Source of the DNA: Gammaproteobacteria bacterium HGW-Gammaproteobacteria-4
Lineage (GTDB): Bacteria; Pseudomonadota; Gammaproteobacteria; Xanthomonadales; Xanthomonadaceae
Length of the DNA stretch: 64,000 nucleotides
Direction: 5' to 3'
Assembly: GCA_002839995.1 (NCBI GenBank)
Contig: PGZC01000005.1
Location: 62,001 to 126,000 of the forward strand
Shown: piece by piece, positions 55,256 through 64,000 of the stretch
Layout of the letters: each line of letters opens with the position of its first letter
How positions within the stretch are numbered: the stretch's first letter is position 1
Notes under the pieces: model-generated
What the model was told of the DNA's origin: nothing
Databases searched by the model: none
Seen by the model: only the letters and a program-made list of their open reading frames with translations
Program-made: the position numbers and the translations under genes

Positions 55256-56563
55256 ATGGCCCAGATCAAAGAAGCCCTCGTGCCGGATATTGGCGATTAC
55301 ACCGATGTACCGGTGATCGAATTGCTGGTACAGGTTGGCGATCGTGTCGACAAGGACCAGGGGCTGGCGACGCTGGAGTCCGACAAGGCCACGATGGAAG
55401 TGCCGTCGCCGTTTGCGGGCACGGTGCGCGAGATCAAGGTCAAGCTGGGCGATGCCGTTTCCGAGGGCGCGTTGGTTGCGATGATCGAGGTCGATGGCGA
55501 CGCGCAAGCCGCGCCCAAGGCAAAAGCCGAGCCGACCGCAGCCAAGGCCGAAGCACCGGCCAGGGCGGAGCCGGCGGCGGCCAAGCCCGAGCCGGCGAAG
55601 CCGACCGCAAGTGAAACCCGCAGCCCGCCGGTGGCATTTTCCGCGGACACCGTGCTGCCGGCGAGCGTGCCCTACGCCAGCCCGTCGGTGCGGGTGTTCG
55701 CACGCGAACTGGGTGTGGATCTGGCCCAGGTCAAGGGCAGCGAGCGCGGTGGCCGGATCGGCAAGGCCGATGTGCAGGCCTTCGTCAAGGCAGCATTGGC
55801 CGGTGGTGCCGGCGCGCCGGTAGCTGGCGGCAACGGTCTGAACCTGATTCCATGGCCGAAGGTGGACTTCGCCAAGTTCGGCGAAATCGAGCGACGGCCG
55901 CTGTCGCGCATCAACAAACTCTCCGGCGCCAACCTGGCGCGCAACTGGGCGATGATCCCGCACGTCACCCAGTTCGACGAAGCCGATATCACCGAGATGG
56001 AAGCGTTCCGCAAGCGCCTGGGCGAGGAGCAGAAGGACGTGAAGGTGACGCCGCTGGTGTTCCTGATCAAGGCGGTGGTGGCGGCGTTGCAGCAATACCC
56101 GGCATTCAACGCCTCGCTCGATGGCGACGAGCTGGTGCTGAAGAAGTATTTCCACATCGGCATTGCGGTCGATACCCCGGACGGACTGGTGGTGCCGGTG
56201 ATCCGCGACGCCGACAAGAAAGGCCTGCTGGCGTTGTCCAAAGAGCTGGCGGAAATCTCGGTCAAGGCACGCGAGCGCAAGCTCGGCCCGGCCGACATGA
56301 GCGGCGGCTGTTTTTCGATCAGCTCGCTCGGCGGTATCGGCGGCACCGCGTTCACGCCGATCATCAACGCACCGGAGGTCGCCATTCTCGGCGTCTCCAA
56401 GTCGCAAATGAAACCGGTGTGGAACGGCAAGGAGTTCGCGCCGCGGCTGCTGTTGCCGTTGTCGCTGAGCTACGACCATCGCGTGATCGATGGCGCCGCC
56501 GCCGCGCGATTCACCGCCTTCCTGGCGCGCGCACTCACCGATCTGCGCCGCATTCTGCTGTAA
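55256..56563 (+). CDS. aceF: Dihydrolipoamide acetyltransferase, E2 of pyruvate dehydrogenase
   Basis: Core enzyme of the pyruvate dehydrogenase complex (435 aa). It has a single lipoyl domain with the lipoylated Lys in [12 protein letters not shown] (about 44), an Ala/Pro/Lys-rich hinge, a peripheral-subunit-binding domain ([21 protein letters not shown]) and the catalytic domain ending with [15 protein letters not shown]. Many relatives have two or three lipoyl domains; one is normal in this lineage. AAGGA precedes the ATG. The E1 gene aceE is not adjacent in this window. lpdA follows after 8 bases. Confidence 0.95.
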   Translation: MAQIKEALVPDIGDYTDVPVIELLVQVGDRVDKDQGLATLESDKATMEVPSPFAGTVREIKVKLGDAVSEGALVAMIEVDGDAQAAPKAKAEPTAAKAEAPARAEPAAAKPEPAKPTASETRSPPVAFSADTVLPASVPYASPSVRVFARELGVDLAQVKGSERGGRIGKADVQAFVKAALAGGAGAPVAGGNGLNLIPWPKVDFAKFGEIERRPLSRINKLSGANLARNWAMIPHVTQFDEADITEMEAFRKRLGEEQKDVKVTPLVFLIKAVVAALQQYPAFNASLDGDELVLKKYFHIGIAVDTPDGLVVPVIRDADKKGLLALSKELAEISVKARERKLGPADMSGGCFSISSLGGIGGTAFTPIINAPEVAILGVSKSQMKPVWNGKEFAPRLLLPLSLSYDHRVIDGAAAARFTAFLARALTDLRRILL

Positions 56564-56571
56564 GGACGACC

Positions 56572-58359
56572 ATGGCGAACATGATTGAAGCAAAGGTGCC
56601 GGATATCGGCGATTACGACGGCGTACCGGTGATCGAGCTGCTGGTCGGTGTCGGCGATCGCGTCGAGAAGGATCAGGGCCTGGTAACCCTGGAATCGGAC
56701 AAGGCGACGATGGAAGTGCCGTCGAGTGCCGCCGGCGTAGTCAAGGAATTGCGCGTCAAACTCGGTGACAACGTATCCGAGGGCGATGTGATTGCAGTGC
56801 TGGAAGCCGAGGGTGAAGGCGCCGCACAGTCCGCGCCTGCTGCCGACAAGCCAGCACCTGCTCCGCCCCCCTCTCCCGCCGGGAGAGGGGTTGGGGGTGA
56901 GGGTTCGTCCTCGCGCCTGGTGCCAGCAAGCGCCAGCGGCCGCAAGGCCGACCTCGAATGCGCGCTGCTGGTGCTCGGTGCCGGCCCCGGCGGCTACACC
57001 GCCGCCTTCCGCGGTGCCGATCTGGGGCTCGACACGGTGCTGGTCGAGCGATTTCCGAGTCTCGGCGGCGTTTGCCTCAATGTCGGCTGCATCCCGTCCA
57101 AGGCATTGCTGCACGCAGCAGCGGTGATCGACGAAGCCGCGCATGCCGGCGATTACGGCATCACGTTCGCTGCGCCGAAGATCGCGCTCGACACCCTGCG
57201 CGGGTACAAGGACAAGGTGGTCGGCCAGCTGACCAAGGGTCTCGCCGGCATGGCCAAGCAGCGCAAGGTGCGCACGCTTACCGGCGTCGGCACGTTCGTT
57301 TCGCCGAACGAAGTCGAAGTTGCCACCGACGATGGCGCCAAACTGGTGCGCTTTGAACACTGCATCATCGCTGCCGGCAGCCAGCCGGTGAAATTGCCGT
57401 CGTTCCCGTGGAGCGATCCGCGCATCATGGATTCCACCGACGCGCTGAATCTCGCCGATATCCCGAAGCGCCTACTGGTCGTGGGCGGCGGCATCATCGG
57501 CCTGGAAATGGCGACGGTGTATCGCGCCCTCGGCAGCGAGGTGACCGTGGTCGAGTTGCTGGATCAGCTGATGCCCGGCGCCGATGCCGATCTGGTCAAG
57601 CCGCTTGCCGATCGCCTGAAAAAGCAGGGCGTGAGCGTGCATCTGAAGGTCAAGACCGGCGCGGTGGAAGCGCAGAAGAAAGGCATCAAGGTCAGTTTCG
57701 AGGGCGACAAGGCACCCGAACCGGCGCTGTTCGACCGCGTGCTGGTAGCGGTGGGCCGCGCGCCCAACGGCGGCAAGCTCGACGCGCAAAAGGCCGGCGT
57801 GCAAGTCAGCGAGCGTGGCTTCATTCCGGTCGACCGGCAGATGCGGACCAACGTGCCGCACATCTTCGCCATCGGCGATCTGGTCGGCCAGCCGATGCTG
57901 GCGCACAAGGCCACGCACGAGGGCAAGCTAGCCGCTGAAATTGCGGCCGGCCACAAGGCCGAATGGGTGGCGCGGGTGATTCCGTCGGTGGCCTACACCG
58001 ACCCCGAAATCGCCTGGGTCGGGGTCACCGAGGGCGAAGCCAGGGCCAAGGGCCTGAACATCGGCGTCGGCAAGTTTCCGTGGGCGGCCAGCGGCCGCGC
58101 CATCGGTATCGGCCGCACTGAAGGCTTCACCAAACTGATCTTCGACGAGGACAGCCACCGTGTGATCGGCGCCGGCATCGTCGGCGTGCATGCCGGCGAC
58201 CTGATCGCCGAATTGGCGCTGGCCATCGAAATGGGCTGCGAAGCCGGCGACATCGGTCACACCATCCACCCGCACCCAACCCTCAGCGAATCGGTGGCGA
58301 TGGCGGCCGAAGTCTACGAAGGCACCATCACTGATCTGTATATTCCGAAGAAGCGTTGA
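56572..58359 (+). CDS. lpdA: Dihydrolipoamide dehydrogenase (E3) with N-terminal lipoyl domain
   Basis: E3 flavoprotein (595 aa) that reoxidises lipoamide using FAD and NAD+. The lipoyl domain (about 1-80, [13 protein letters not shown]) is joined by a linker to the E3 core. The core has the FAD site LLVLGAGPGGYTAAFRGA, redox-active disulfide GGVCLNVGCIPSKALL, NAD site LLVVGGGIIGLEMATVY, FAIGDLVGQPMLAHKATHEG, and the C-terminal His-Glu pair HTIHPHPTLSE. The linker encodes PPSPAGRGVGGEGSS, which comes from a repetitive palindrome (56868-56903) found between genes in related genomes. AAGGA lies just before the ATG. Confidence 0.95.
   Translation: MANMIEAKVPDIGDYDGVPVIELLVGVGDRVEKDQGLVTLESDKATMEVPSSAAGVVKELRVKLGDNVSEGDVIAVLEAEGEGAAQSAPAADKPAPAPPPSPAGRGVGGEGSSSRLVPASASGRKADLECALLVLGAGPGGYTAAFRGADLGLDTVLVERFPSLGGVCLNVGCIPSKALLHAAAVIDEAAHAGDYGITFAAPKIALDTLRGYKDKVVGQLTKGLAGMAKQRKVRTLTGVGTFVSPNEVEVATDDGAKLVRFEHCIIAAGSQPVKLPSFPWSDPRIMDSTDALNLADIPKRLLVVGGGIIGLEMATVYRALGSEVTVVELLDQLMPGADADLVKPLADRLKKQGVSVHLKVKTGAVEAQKKGIKVSFEGDKAPEPALFDRVLVAVGRAPNGGKLDAQKAGVQVSERGFIPVDRQMRTNVPHIFAIGDLVGQPMLAHKATHEGKLAAEIAAGHKAEWVARVIPSVAYTDPEIAWVGVTEGEARAKGLNIGVGKFPWAASGRAIGIGRTEGFTKLIFDEDSHRVIGAGIVGVHAGDLIAELALAIEMGCEAGDIGHTIHPHPTLSESVAMAAEVYEGTITDLYIPKKR
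56868..56903 (+). repeat. Repetitive palindrome inside the lpdA coding sequence
   Basis: CCCCTCTCCC-GCC-GGGAGAGGGG, followed by TTGGGGGTGAGGG, is a dispersed palindromic element common between genes of many proteobacteria. Here it lies within an open reading frame and is translated as part of the flexible linker. The frame is kept through the element. Confidence 0.8.
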
Positions 58360-58400
58360 CGCCACAAGCGGCGCCTGTACATCGCCATGCAGGGTCACGG

Positions 58401-58470
58401 TCGCCCACAGGGTGGGCTCCTACAAACGAGCGTCAATGCACCCCTGTAGGAGCCCACCCTGTGGGCGACC
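58401..58470. repeat. Inverted REP pair after lpdA
   Basis: A forward REP (58401-58425) faces a reverse REP (58445-58470) with about 20 bases between. The right flank GACCGAGCGAAGCGAAGG repeats the flank seen in the 54.9-kb cluster. The pair can fold into one hairpin beyond the lpdA stop. Confidence 0.87.
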
Positions 58471-58727
58471 GAGCGAAGCGAAGGCGGGACAGGCGAGAGA
58501 GGCTCACGGGTTTATGGCATTGCGACCTGAACATCCAGGCCAGCCGCGTTCGCGCGTCGCGCATCGCGTGTGACCAGGATTCGCTTCATGCCGCGTCGCA
58601 CTCACGACGGACGATGGCGGCAGAAGATTTTTTCACACTCTCAGCGGGCAACGACACATTTGCCGGCGATCAGAATCTTCCGCATGGAGGGGTAAACCTT
58701 CTGTTCGGGGACAAGCTGCTATCATGC
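58471..58727. other. Intergenic DNA upstream of the toxin-antitoxin pair
   Basis: No gene is supported. On the minus strand at about 58514-58591 a 25-codon frame (KRILVTRDARRANAAGLDVQ) looks vaguely like the tail of a PIN-domain toxin, but it is too short to claim. Composition drops toward AT near 58620-58720. Confidence 0.35.
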
Positions 58728-58748
58728 GCTATGCACACTACGTATAGC
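58728..58748. promoter_or_regulatory. Inverted repeat upstream of the antitoxin gene (candidate operator)
   Basis: GCTAT and ATAGC face each other around an 11-base centre, ending 10 bases before the antitoxin ATG and next to a possible -10 (TATCAT at 58720). Antitoxins of this class usually repress their own promoter at such sites. The assignment is inferred from position. Confidence 0.4.
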
Positions 58749-58758
58749 GAGACGCAAC

Positions 58759-58989
58759 ATGCACAAGCGAATGACCATCACGTTGGATGAAGCCGTTTAC
58801 GATGGCCTCTATCGCATCGTCGGCAAGAACCGCATGAGTCAGTTCATTGAAGACCTGCTGCGGCCCCATGTGCTGGACACCGCCATGGACGACGGTTATC
58901 GCGCCATGGCTGCCGATACGCAGCGCGAAGCGGAAGCGCTGGAATGGAGCAACGCCCTGAGCGGGGACGTCGCCGATGAAGCGCGGTGA
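58759..58989 (+). CDS. Ribbon-helix-helix antitoxin (MazE/CopG-like)
   Basis: 76-residue protein starting with a basic RHH strand (KRMTITLDEAVYDGLYRIVG) and two helices (KNRMSQFIEDLLRPHVL), then an acidic C-terminal tail suited to wrap around the toxin. It overlaps the toxin gene by 14 bases, the usual arrangement. It should neutralise the MazF-like partner and repress the operon. Confidence 0.85.
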   Translation: MHKRMTITLDEAVYDGLYRIVGKNRMSQFIEDLLRPHVLDTAMDDGYRAMAADTQREAEALEWSNALSGDVADEAR

Positions 58990-59302
58990 AGTGTGGTGGG
59001 TGGAATTCGATCCGTCGATCGGCAGCGAGATACGCAAGACCCGGCCTGCCGTCATCGTCAGCAACGACGCGGCGAACCGGCATCTGGCACGCGTCGTAGT
59101 GGTTCCGCTGACCAGTAACACGCGCAAGCCATACCCCGGCGAGGCCGTGGTGCACGTCGCCGGCAAACCGGGCAAGGCCATGGCCGACCAGATCATGGCC
59201 GCCGACAAGGCCCGACTCAAGAACCAGATTGGCGCGCTCTCCAAGGCCGACATGCTGGCGCTTGAAGACGCGATCAAACTGCACCTGGCCATGCCACGGT
59301 AG
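58976..59302 (+). CDS. MazF/PemK-family mRNA interferase toxin
   Basis: 108-residue toxin. MKRGEVWWVEFDPSIGSEIRKTRPAVIVSND is the standard MazF N terminus with the catalytic Arg in EIRKTRP. VVVVPLTSNTRKPYPGE and the late strand GKAMADQIMAADKARL carry the conserved Thr/Ser and Gln-Ile positions. It is expected to cleave single-stranded mRNA at a short sequence that cannot be predicted here. It sits between a REP pair and thiC, isolated from other mobile genes. Confidence 0.92.
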   Translation: MKRGEVWWVEFDPSIGSEIRKTRPAVIVSNDAANRHLARVVVVPLTSNTRKPYPGEAVVHVAGKPGKAMADQIMAADKARLKNQIGALSKADMLALEDAIKLHLAMPR

Positions 59303-59469
59303 CTGCTCGCCCGATAACCGCGTCAGTCGAGTACAAACCGGTTCCGGAACCGCCCCAGACTCTCCCACGGACGATAATTCAAGGCGTCTTGCACGCACTG
59401 TTCCCGTCGACACCGCAACGCCACCACCCGTCACTTCCCCCGCAGCGCTGGGCGTGGTTCAATTCACCC

Positions 59470-61472
<2,003 letters not shown>

Positions 61473-61490
61473 GGCGCTTTTTTGGATGTG

Positions 61491-61596
61491 TCGCCCACAG
61501 GGTGGGCTCCCACAGGGAGCACCACCGCTGATCGTGCCCGGGGCAGGCTCGGTGGGCGACTTGCCGTTGCATGTAGGAGCCCACCCTGTGGGCGAC
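61491..61596. repeat. Inverted REP pair between thiC and leuB
   Basis: A forward REP (61491-61515) and a reverse REP (61571-61596) flank about 55 bases. Within this spacer, GGTGGGCGACTT repeats half of a REP arm. They lie between the convergent thiC and leuB genes, where they can end both transcripts. Confidence 0.85.
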
Positions 61597-61613
61597 AACA
61601 CGCCACATGCGCG

Positions 61614-62668
61614 TCAATCGCGCAATTCAGGCACGTAGCAACAACCGCCAAGCTGGGTGAGCACCGCGCGGGTGAGCTGTTCGGTGCTCACCGACGGGCC
61701 GTCGCCGGCCAGGTCGGCCGTGAATACGTGCGCGTCCAGGCACTGCGACACCGCGCGCTCGACGCACTCGGCCTCGTCGGCCAGGTCCAGCGAATGGCGC
61801 AGCAGCATCGCCGCGCTGAGAATCGCGGCGACCGGATTGGCGATGCCGCGCCCGGCAATGTCCGGTGCCGAGCCGTGGATCGGTTCGTACAGGCCGCGCT
61901 TGCCGTCGCCGAGCGAGGCCGAGGGCAGCAGCCCCATCGAGCCGGCCAGCATCGAGGCTTCGTCGGTGAGGATGTCGCCGAACAGGTTTTCGGTGACGAT
62001 CACGTCGAACGCGCGCGGCCGTGCGATCAGGTGCATCGCCATGGAATCCACCAGATGATGTTCCAGTTTGACCTTGGGGAACTCCTCGGCGATCACGCGC
62101 GTGGTGGTTTCGCGCCACAGCCGCGAGGTTTCCAACACGTTCGCCTTGTCCACCGACGCCAGATTGCCGCTGCGCGCGCTGGCCAGGGTGGCGGCGCGGC
62201 GTACCACGCGCTCGATTTCGGCAACCGAGTAGGTACACACATCGGTGGCGGAATCGGCGCTGCGGGTCTTGTCGCCGAAGTACATGCCGCCGGTCAACTC
62301 GCGCACCACGATCAGATCGACGCCGGTCAGCAGGTGCGATTTGATCGGCGAGGCGCCGAGCGCCGCCGGATGCGGCCGCACCGGGCGCAGGTTGGCCCCT
62401 GTTCCGGCCGTACCTTGGCCTTGGGGTCGGACCACTTCGGGCCGCCGACCGCGCCGAGCAGCACCGCGTCGGCCTGGCGACAGGCCGCCAGGGTATCGGC
62501 GGGCAGCGCTTCGCCGCTGGCGTCGATGGCGGCGCCGCCGATCAGGTGGTGGTGTTCGACGAACTGGTGGCCGTAGCGCTGGCCGATGGCATGCAGCACA
62601 TCCAGCGCGGCGCGGGTGACTTCCGGGCCGATGCCGTCGCCGGCCAGGACTGCGATATCAGCACGCAT
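61614..62668 (-). pseudogene. leuB: 3-isopropylmalate dehydrogenase, broken by a frameshifting deletion
   Basis: Two reading frames together make LeuB, the NAD-dependent third enzyme of leucine synthesis. The N-terminal part (from the ATG at 62668) reads [21 protein letters not shown] and [20 protein letters not shown]. The rest, in another frame, resumes at [19 protein letters not shown] and continues with [55 protein letters not shown] and [12 protein letters not shown]. At the join (about 62395-62410) some 11 residues normally present (the L-L-A-L-R-K...L-F helix) are missing and one base is out of phase, fitting a loss of about 34 bases. As read, no functional LeuB is made. Confidence 0.85.
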
Positions 62669-63242
62669 GATGGCGCTCCTCGTAGCGGGTGATGGATGGA
62701 GCCTTGTTCAGCAGGTAACCGAGTTGATCGACGCCTTCGAGCAGGCAGACGCGGGCAAAATCGTCGAGCGCAAAGGCCTGGCGACGGCCGTCGGGCAGCA
62801 CCACTTCGCTGCGTTCGATGTCGATGCACAGTTCGATCCCGGGCGCGGCCAGCAGCTCGGCGACCACCGGCTCGGGCAGCACCACGGGAACCAGCCCGTT
62901 CTTCAGCGCGTTGCCGCGAAAGATGTCGGCAATCTCGCTGCTGATGACGACGCGGATGCCGGCATCGAGCAGCGCCCACGGCGCGTGTTCGCGCGAGGAG
63001 CCGCAGCCGAAGTTGCGGCCGGCGACCAGGATTTCGGCACCCGCGTTTTGCGTCTGGTTGAGCGCGAATGCCGGGTTGTCCGAGCCGTCGGCCAGATAGC
63101 GCCAGTCCGCGAAGGCATGACGGCCCAGGCCGCTGCGCTCGGTGGTGGTGAGAAAGCGCGCCGGAATGATCTGGTCGGTGTCGATGTTGGCTTCCGCCAG
63201 AACCACCGTTCGCGCGGTGATGGAGTGCATCGCGGCCATCAT
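62658..63242 (-). CDS. leuD: 3-isopropylmalate dehydratase, small subunit
   Basis: Small (swivel) subunit of isopropylmalate isomerase (194 aa). Landmarks: [60 protein letters not shown], and the C-terminal [22 protein letters not shown]. Its ATG overlaps the leuC stop by 4 bases, and its 3' end overlaps the start of the leuB frame by 11 bases. The gene appears intact. Confidence 0.95.
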   Translation of the reverse strand: MMAAMHSITARTVVLAEANIDTDQIIPARFLTTTERSGLGRHAFADWRYLADGSDNPAFALNQTQNAGAEILVAGRNFGCGSSREHAPWALLDAGIRVVISSEIADIFRGNALKNGLVPVVLPEPVVAELLAAPGIELCIDIERSEVVLPDGRRQAFALDDFARVCLLEGVDQLGYLLNKAPSITRYEERHHAC

Positions 63243-64000
63243 GCGGACTCCTCGAGCAGGAACTGGCGCGGGTCGGCGATTGCGCCGGCGATGGCGCAGG
63301 CGGCGGCGGTGAGCGGCGAGGCGAGCACGGTGCGTGCGCCCTTGCCCTGACGGCCTTCGAAATTGCGGTTGCTGGTGGATACCGCGAGCTGACCGGGGCC
63401 GACGAAATCGCCGTTCATGGCGATGCACATCGAACACCCCGGTTCGCGCCATTCGCCGCCGGCATTGCGCACGATGTGATCGATGCCCTCGGCTTCGGCA
63501 GCGCGCTTGACCGCATCCGAACCCGGCACCACCAGCATCCGCACCCGCGCATGCACCTTGCGCCCTTGCAGCAGTTGCGCCATCGCGCGCAGATCGCTGA
63601 GCCGGCCATTGGTGCAACTGCCGATGAACACGACATCGACCGGATGCCCGGCCATTGCCTGGCCGCCGTGCAGGCCCATGTAATCGAGCGCGCGCGCGCT
63701 GTCGGCATCGGCCGCCGGCAAACGATCCTCGATCGCGGTGACCTGGCCCGGATGCGTGCCCCAGGTGACCGTCGGCCGCACCCGGCCGGCATCGATCGTC
63801 ACCTCGCGGTCAAACACCGCGCCCGGATCGGAACGCAGCGTCTGCCAGTCGGCCAGCGCCTTGCTGAACGCCTCGCCGCGCGGTGCGCGCGGGCGGCCAC
63901 GCAACCACTCGAACGTGGTCTGGTCGGGCGCGATCAGGCCGGCGCGGGCGCCGGCCTCGATCGACATGTTGCACACCGTCATCCGCTCTTCCATCGACAG
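63239..64000 (-). CDS. leuC: 3-isopropylmalate dehydratase, large subunit (5' end beyond the window)
   Basis: C-terminal 253 residues of the aconitase-type large subunit; the frame is open to the right edge. It contains [35 protein letters not shown] with one [4Fe-4S] Cys, and [18 protein letters not shown] with the other two, followed by [21 protein letters not shown]. It works with LeuD to isomerise 2- to 3-isopropylmalate. It precedes leuD and leuB in one leftward operon. Confidence 0.95.
   Translation of the reverse strand: MSMEERMTVCNMSIEAGARAGLIAPDQTTFEWLRGRPRAPRGEAFSKALADWQTLRSDPGAVFDREVTIDAGRVRPTVTWGTHPGQVTAIEDRLPAADADSARALDYMGLHGGQAMAGHPVDVVFIGSCTNGRLSDLRAMAQLLQGRKVHARVRMLVVPGSDAVKRAAEAEGIDHIVRNAGGEWREPGCSMCIAMNGDFVGPGQLAVSTSNRNFEGRQGKGARTVLASPLTAAACAIAGAIADPRQFLLEESA

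Noticed and set aside
58514-58591. 25-codon minus-strand frame (KRILVTRDARRANAAGLDVQ) like the tail of a PIN-domain toxin
   Set aside because: Too short and lacks any catalytic acidic residues in context; upstream sequence shows no matching PIN domain.
58610-58720. Plus-strand translation SAGNDTFAGD...GGVNLLFGD looking like RTX calcium repeats
   Set aside because: Only two loose matches, no nonapeptide periodicity, and it runs into the antitoxin promoter.
62380-62420. Programmed frameshifting to rescue leuB
   Set aside because: There is no slippery heptamer with a stimulatory structure, and about 11 conserved residues would still be missing.

Overview
The window is a GC-rich (about 65%) gammaproteobacterial chromosome segment, most likely from the Xanthomonadales/Lysobacterales. 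Pointers are the coaBC-dut-phosphomannomutase order with a membrane-anchored mutase, the lipoyl-fused dihydrolipoamide dehydrogenase beside a single-lipoyl E2, the mreBCD-mrdA-rodA-mltB-rlpA-dacA cluster, and a recurring short palindrome (core GCCCACAGGGTGGGC) scattered between genes. No tRNA, rRNA, complete transposase or CRISPR array was found.

Layout. 0-6 kb: exonuclease III coupled to an AmpG-type muropeptide permease, a small ribbon-helix-helix-like protein, then gspA-gspB-rhomboid protease. 6-14.7 kb (minus strand): the cell-elongation cluster mreB, mreC, mreD, mrdA, rodA, mltB, rlpA, dacA, which builds and trims the side-wall peptidoglycan. 15-18.3 kb: accessory DNA. It holds a SEC-C protein, a small secreted protein, a low-GC GIY-YIG-like ORF behind an integron-type core site, an integron-integrase pseudogene, a 66-bp tandem repeat, a stray copy of the 5' end of a kinase gene and an hsdR fragment. 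18.3-27.3 kb (minus strand): a signalling block in which genes overlap by 4 bp (CHASE3-type histidine kinase, receiver, receiver-PAS-GAF-PAS kinase, NarL-type regulator), followed by a second receiver coupled to a large GAF-GGDEF-EAL protein. 27.8-35 kb: PfkB-type kinase and SDR enzyme, then algC/dut/coaBC facing radC. 35-45 kb: priA, a pair of perfect DnaA boxes, a MATE exporter, sppA, rsmC, rsuA and a GGDEF-EAL protein. 45-49 kb: racemase, NRDE protein, NAD(P)HX epimerase, membrane protein and phosphoribosyltransferase. 49.6-54.8 kb: an archaic chaperone-usher pilus operon of Csu type. 55-58.4 kb: aceF-lpdA of pyruvate dehydrogenase. 58.7-59.3 kb: a MazEF-like toxin-antitoxin pair. 59.4-61.5 kb: TPP riboswitch and thiC. 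61.6-64 kb: leuC-leuD-leuB, with leuB broken.

Most unusual points: a frameshifting deletion in leuB; an in-frame loss of about 24 residues at the start of the GspA ATPase domain; a repetitive palindrome carried in frame inside the LpdA linker; a decayed integron with a candidate cassette; an 83-bp duplication of the kinase gene's promoter/start region about 9.8 kb away; and a perfect inverted DnaA-box pair beside priA. No complete new defence or secretion system was seen.
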